Assembly: GCA_963623095.1 (NCBI GenBank)
Contig: CAVFKD010000042.1
Span: forward strand, 1 to 9,320
Length of the DNA: 9,320 nt
Reading direction: 5' to 3'
Origin: UBA3210 sp963623095
GTDB lineage: Bacteria; Bacillota_I; Bacilli_A; RFN20; CAG-449
Below the pieces are notes generated by a model that was not told the DNA's origin, did no database searches, and saw only the letters and a list, made by a program, of their open reading frames with translations. Numbering within the stretch: the stretch's first letter is position 1; each line of letters opens with the position of its first letter. Below, piece after piece: positions 5,972 through 9,320 of this stretch. The position numbers and the translations under genes were made by a program.

Positions 5972-7711
5972 ATGAACAAAAAATTATTATTAACATTATC
6001 GTTATCTTTATTATTAAGTTTCTCTTCCTGCGGAGTTTCATCTTCAAATGTAAGTTCTTCTAGTTCCAAAGAACCTATTTCATTAGTTGATGAAGGAAGT
6101 ATTACAAAAACAATTAATGCAAAATCTTTTTATAATAGCAACGAAGAAGGTTCATTAAATATCTATTATTTTGATAATAAAGATGTTCCTTATGTCAATT
6201 TAAAAGAATTTTATGAATCTAGTTTTATTGATTCAGCATTAGATCATAAAAAGATATTCTCTGTTGAAGATAATATAGTCACTAATTTAATAAGCAATGC
6301 GACAATGGAATTAGATTCAGTCAATGATTTACTTATTTTTAGTGATTTTGATATGTTTAATAATATTAATGGTAGTACTTCTTTACCAGATGATATTTTC
6401 ACTGTTTCATTTTATGATCAAAATTTAATTTCTATTGATCAACAAAATACTTCTTATACAAAAGGTGATGATATTGTTATTGATTTAAAGAAATATGATA
6501 GCAATATTATTTCTTATAACAATGAATGTTATATTCCTTTTTCATATTTAGAAGCAATCTCTATTTCCCAAAATTATTATCGTTATGTATTTAATGGGAC
6601 AGATATTTATAATGTTAATTTAAATTTGATGATCAATAATAATGATACTTTAAATTCTTATGGTAAAGCTTATTATTCAGGGGCTTATAATCAAAACAAT
6701 CAAAGAACTAGTGATTATGCTTCATATTTTTATCATTCATTCTTATTTGAAATGGAATATTTTAATGGTAAATTACCTTCTTTAGGTATTACTGATTTAG
6801 ATGCTAAATTAGACGAGCTTGGTTTAAAAGAAAAACTTTTATCATTAAACTCTTCTACCGCGGATAATGCCCTTGCCAAAGTAATTAATCAAATATTTAA
6901 TGATGGAGGCCATAGTTGCTTTAATTATCGCGGCAATACTGTCAATTATGATTCTACCATTAATGATCGTTTATTCTCTGATTTAAAAAAATATGATACT
7001 AAATATCAAACTGTTTTAAATACTTATACTCAATTAACTTATGAACGTGGTTCATTAAATCAAAATCTTGATATCTCTGGTTCAACCGCGATTATTAGAT
7101 TTGATGATTTTAATACCACTAATGAAATTATTGATTTAGATCATATCTCTTCAAATTCTTCAACTTATGGAATTATTTATAATTCATTTAAAGAAATTTC
7201 TTTAAATCCATCAATTAATAATGTTGTTTTTGATCTAACTTGTAATTTAGGTGGAGATTCAACTGGTTTAGCCTTTGCTTATTCATTTATAAGCAATGAT
7301 CCTATCAAAGTTAATATTGTTAATCCTGTTACCAACGCTCATTTTACTGAAGCAGTAAAAGTCGATAATGATTTAGATAATGATATTAACGATAATGATT
7401 CATACGAAGGTAAATATAATTTTTATGTAATGACTTCAAATGCAAGTTTTTCTTCCGCGAACATGTTTGCGTTACTTGCTAAAGATAATTCAAAAGCAAA
7501 GATCATTGGTCAAAAATCTTCTGGAGGAGATTGCTCTATTAGAAGTGGTATTTCAATTGATGGAACTTCATTTAATATGTCTTCCACTTTAAAATATGTC
7601 TTTAATGATGGAACTTCTGCAGACGATGGAATTGAACTTGATTATTCATTGGATTCATCTTATTTTTATAATTCTAGTAAATTAGATACTTATTTAAGTT
7701 CTATTAAATAA
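5972..7711 (+). CDS. S41-family serine peptidase-like lipoprotein (paralogue 2)
   Basis: A 579-aa exported lipoprotein with signal peptide, lipobox FSSC (Cys20) and Ser-rich tether to about residue 32. It is the diverged paralogue of the 605-aa protein encoded upstream. Residues about 50-215 carry the same beta-rich N-domain, with VPYVNL (72-77) and YIPF (187-190). The peptidase domain shows DGGHSCF (311-317, His314), a FDLTCNLGGD element (ending Asp429) in place of the usual NGGG, VMTSNASFSSAN with probable nucleophile Ser494, and GQKSSGGDCS (513-522). The CtpA-type Lys position is Gly, so a Ser-Lys dyad is not expected. An acidic calcium-loop motif lies at 465-476. Compared with its paralogue, the His motif has one extra Gly and the glycine motif is eroded (LGGD), so activity may be altered. 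The gene is single, with its own promoter under a cre-like site, and ends at a hairpin shared with the DUF2130 gene. Its substrate is unknown. Confidence 0.82.
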   Translation: MNKKLLLTLSLSLLLSFSSCGVSSSNVSSSSSKEPISLVDEGSITKTINAKSFYNSNEEGSLNIYYFDNKDVPYVNLKEFYESSFIDSALDHKKIFSVEDNIVTNLISNATMELDSVNDLLIFSDFDMFNNINGSTSLPDDIFTVSFYDQNLISIDQQNTSYTKGDDIVIDLKKYDSNIISYNNECYIPFSYLEAISISQNYYRYVFNGTDIYNVNLNLMINNNDTLNSYGKAYYSGAYNQNNQRTSDYASYFYHSFLFEMEYFNGKLPSLGITDLDAKLDELGLKEKLLSLNSSTADNALAKVINQIFNDGGHSCFNYRGNTVNYDSTINDRLFSDLKKYDTKYQTVLNTYTQLTYERGSLNQNLDISGSTAIIRFDDFNTTNEIIDLDHISSNSSTYGIIYNSFKEISLNPSINNVVFDLTCNLGGDSTGLAFAYSFISNDPIKVNIVNPVTNAHFTEAVKVDNDLDNDINDNDSYEGKYNFYVMTSNASFSSANMFALLAKDNSKAKIIGQKSSGGDCSIRSGISIDGTSFNMSSTLKYVFNDGTSADDGIELDYSLDSSYFYNSSKLDTYLSSIK

Positions 7712-7717
7712 CAAATA

Positions 7718-7738
7718 AAAACGCTCATTGAGCGTTTT
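7718..7738. terminator. Bidirectional rho-independent terminator
   Basis: The arms AAAACGCTC (7718-7726) and GAGCGTTTT (7730-7738) form a 9-bp perfect stem with a 3-base ATT loop, in the 31-base gap between convergent genes. The plus-strand read continues into ATTTTT. The minus-strand read ends in TTTTT then ATTTG. It fits termination of both the second S41 gene and the DUF2130 gene, although the tail of the plus-strand terminator runs into the end of the opposing reading frame. Confidence 0.85.
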
Positions 7739-7742
7739 ATTT

Positions 7743-9209
7743 TTAGTCTTGAGATTTACTTGCTTCTTCAAATTTAGCTTTCATAGTTGGGTTATTTTTT
7801 GTTAATTTTTTGATACTTAAATCTTGAGCTTTTTCATTCGCGAGTCTTAAATTATTTGAAACACCAAGTAAGTTATCTTTCATATCTTGTAAGTTCTTAA
7901 TTGCTTTATCGATATCTTCAATACTCTTTTCAAACTTTTTAGTCGCTAAAACGTAGTTATGATTGAATTTGTCTTTAAAGTCATTCATCGCATTTTCGAA
8001 GTTCGTAACATCGATGTTTTGTTGTTTATATAATTGAAGAGCTTTTTTATCTTCGATTGATTTTGCCGCGGCATTTCTTAATAATGAGATTAATGGAATA
8101 AAGAATTGAGGTCTAATAACAAACATCTTTGGATATTTATGAGATACATCGACAATACCTTGATTATATAATTCACTATCAGATTCTAGTAAAGAAACTA
8201 ATACAGCATATTCACAACCTTTTTCGTTTCTATCTTTATCAAGTTCTTTAAAGAATTCTTCATTTTTATGCTTTTTGGCTGTCTCATCGGCTTCATTCTT
8301 CATTTCAAACATGATAGAAATATATTCTACTCCATCTTGATAATCTCTAAAGATGAAATCACCTTTTGATGAAGATTCTTCAGAAACTTTATTATCTTTG
8401 TCAAAATATGCATTAGGGAAAGCCATTGGGCGAACTTGTTCAAATGAAGTGCGACAATGTTGTTCTAAATTTTCACCAATCATCTTAGTTGACATTTTTG
8501 TTTTTAAATCTTTGTAATAAGCAATTTGTTCATCTTTTGAATTTAATTCTAATTGGTGTTGTTTATTTAATGCTTCTTCTTTTAAAGAATTTTCCATATT
8601 AATATTATCGAGTTTATTTTGTAAGGCAGCAATTTCTTGCTTCTTATCATTTGATAATTTATTATTTTCTTCTTTTAAAGCAGTAATTTCTTTATCGTAT
8701 TGTGATTTTAATTTTAATTCATTAGTTTCATTTTGTGCTTGATAGGTTGATTTTAAAGATTCAACTTGAGTTTTTAATATGGCAATTAATTCATCTTTAG
8801 AAGCCAATTCTTTAGTGTTTTGTAATTCTAAATCAGTTAACTTTTTAGAATAAGTTTGATTTACTTCGTTTTCTTTAGCTTTAATAGAAGAATCCATTTT
8901 TTCTTCAAACGCTTCAATTTGAGCCTTTAAAGAAGCAATTTCATTATCTTTTAAAGATATTGCATCTTTAGCTTCTAAATCTTTTTTAGCAGCTTGATTT
9001 TCTAATTGTAATTTTAATTCATTGATTTTTGAATCATATTCTTTTGATGTTGATTCTATTTGGATATTATATTTTTCTTCAAGGTTTTTTGTCGCATTAT
9101 GAATATCTTCTTCATAAGCGCTATTCTTGACTTGGTTTAAGATAGATGCATAATCAGCATCATCTACGCTAAAAACTTTTAAACAGTGAGGGCATTTAAT
9201 TTCTTTCAT
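7743..9209 (-). CDS. DUF2130 family coiled-coil protein with nuclease-like domain
   Basis: A 488-aa cytoplasmic protein recognised as DUF2130 from its layout. It begins with a CPHC knuckle (C6, C9, in KCPHCLKVF), then a long Lys/Glu-rich heptad coiled coil (about 30-235). A globular domain follows (about 240-380) with GENLE (245-249), SKGDF (281-285) and FEMK (301-304), and then a second helical region (about 380-470). Asp284 with Glu302-x-Lys304 reads as the D...ExK core of a PD-(D/E)xK nuclease fold, with Glu249 as an extra acidic residue; this is inference from motif spacing. The overall plan resembles RmuC, but the motifs differ. I chose the ATG at 9209 because AAAGGAG (9225-9219) lies 9 bases upstream. 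An in-frame GTG at 9266 would add 19 residues but has no ribosome site and overlaps a promoter. No partner gene lies beside it; both flanks have hairpins. The cellular role is unknown. Confidence 0.85.
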   Translation of the reverse strand: MKEIKCPHCLKVFSVDDADYASILNQVKNSAYEEDIHNATKNLEEKYNIQIESTSKEYDSKINELKLQLENQAAKKDLEAKDAISLKDNEIASLKAQIEAFEEKMDSSIKAKENEVNQTYSKKLTDLELQNTKELASKDELIAILKTQVESLKSTYQAQNETNELKLKSQYDKEITALKEENNKLSNDKKQEIAALQNKLDNINMENSLKEEALNKQHQLELNSKDEQIAYYKDLKTKMSTKMIGENLEQHCRTSFEQVRPMAFPNAYFDKDNKVSEESSSKGDFIFRDYQDGVEYISIMFEMKNEADETAKKHKNEEFFKELDKDRNEKGCEYAVLVSLLESDSELYNQGIVDVSHKYPKMFVIRPQFFIPLISLLRNAAAKSIEDKKALQLYKQQNIDVTNFENAMNDFKDKFNHNYVLATKKFEKSIEDIDKAIKNLQDMKDNLLGVSNNLRLANEKAQDLSIKKLTKNNPTMKAKFEEASKSQD

Positions 9210-9218
9210 ATATAATTT

Positions 9219-9225
9219 CTCCTTT
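9219..9225 (-). promoter_or_regulatory. Ribosome binding site deciding the DUF2130 start
   Basis: AAAGGAG on the minus strand, 9 bases before the ATG at 9209-9207. No comparable site precedes the GTG at 9266, so the shorter protein starting MKEIKCPHC is preferred. That start also places the CPHC knuckle at the N-terminus, as is typical for the family. Confidence 0.85.
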
Positions 9226-9236
9226 ACGCTTTTATT

Positions 9237-9266
9237 ATAATAATTAGTATGGGACTTTTTTGTCAC
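9237..9266 (-). promoter_or_regulatory. Predicted promoter of the DUF2130 gene
   Basis: On the minus strand, GTGACA (9266-9261, five of six matches to TTGACA) is followed after 18 bases by TATTAT (9242-9237), which overlaps a perfect TATAAT (9239-9234) at a less ideal 21-base spacing. Transcription would start near 9230, just ahead of the ribosome site. The prediction is by eye. Confidence 0.5.
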
Positions 9267-9273
9267 ATAAGAA

Positions 9274-9303
9274 AAAAATCAGTCAAATAATTAACTGATT
9301 TTT
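9274..9303 (-). terminator. Rho-independent terminator, probably of a leftward gene beyond the right edge
   Basis: The arms AAAAATCAGT (9274-9283) and ACTGATTTTT (9294-9303) form a 10-bp perfect stem with a 10-base loop. Read on the minus strand, the 3' arm runs into seven Ts (9278-9272). No plus-strand gene ends here, so the likely client is a minus-strand gene to the right, ending within or just beyond 9304-9320. The DUF2130 gene would then be transcribed separately. Confidence 0.65.
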
Positions 9304-9320
9304 AAGAAATTATATTAATC

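Noticed and set aside
9210..9266. N-terminal extension of the DUF2130 protein from a GTG start
   Set aside because: There is no ribosome site before the GTG, the segment contains the likely promoter, and a strong AAAGGAG precedes the ATG at 9209.
1..9320. Mollicute genetic code (TGA as tryptophan)
   Set aside because: The tryptophan codons I checked are TGG and the complete reading frames contain no in-frame TGA.
1..9320. CRISPR arrays, tRNA or rRNA genes, insertion sequences
   Set aside because: No regularly spaced direct repeats, no cloverleaf-like or rRNA-like segment, and no transposase frame or flanking inverted repeats were found; intergenic gaps are all under about 150 bases.

Overview
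The window is very AT-rich (roughly a quarter G+C by eye). It has strong AGGAG-type ribosome sites, short intergenic gaps and Gram-positive-type lipoproteins. Together with the yqeG-yqeH gene pair, this points to a low-GC member of the Bacillota, most likely an uncultured or gut-type Bacilli/Erysipelotrichia-like lineage near the Mollicutes branch. The genetic code looks standard: tryptophans are TGG and the five complete genes end in TAA or TAG. Species cannot be named from this sequence.

Layout, left to right. (1) Positions 1-1307, minus strand: a housekeeping pair, yqeG (HAD phosphatase) followed by yqeH (circularly permuted ribosome-assembly GTPase, running off the left edge). They overlap by 11 bases. 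(2) Positions 1432-7711: an accessory block of three lipoprotein genes. Two paralogous S41-type serine-peptidase lipoproteins (605 and 579 aa, plus strand) flank an 842-aa minus-strand lipoprotein made of about nine diverged tandem beta-rich modules. The 842-aa gene converges on the first S41 gene over a strong bidirectional hairpin. It diverges from the second S41 gene across a 145-bp region holding a near-perfect CcpA/LacI-family operator (cre-like, 5901-5914). (3) Positions 7743-9209, minus strand: a DUF2130 coiled-coil protein with a PD-(D/E)xK-like nuclease signature. It is insulated on both sides by hairpins.

How the genes may work together. yqeG/yqeH are ordinary core genes. The three lipoproteins look like one cell-surface module: all have a lipobox and a serine-rich tether, they sit together, and two share a divergent control region. 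Both S41 proteins keep the His and Ser positions of a tricorn/IRBP-like active site but lack the Lys of the CtpA Ser-Lys dyad. Both also carry an EF-hand/dockerin-like calcium loop between the glycine motif and the nucleophile. Whether they process the repeat lipoprotein or a dietary/host substrate is inference.

The most unusual items are the repeat lipoprotein with its proline-rich tail, the embedded calcium-loop motif in both peptidases, the cre-like operator in the divergent region, and an excess of CGCG tetramers placed almost always at an NNC|GCG codon junction.
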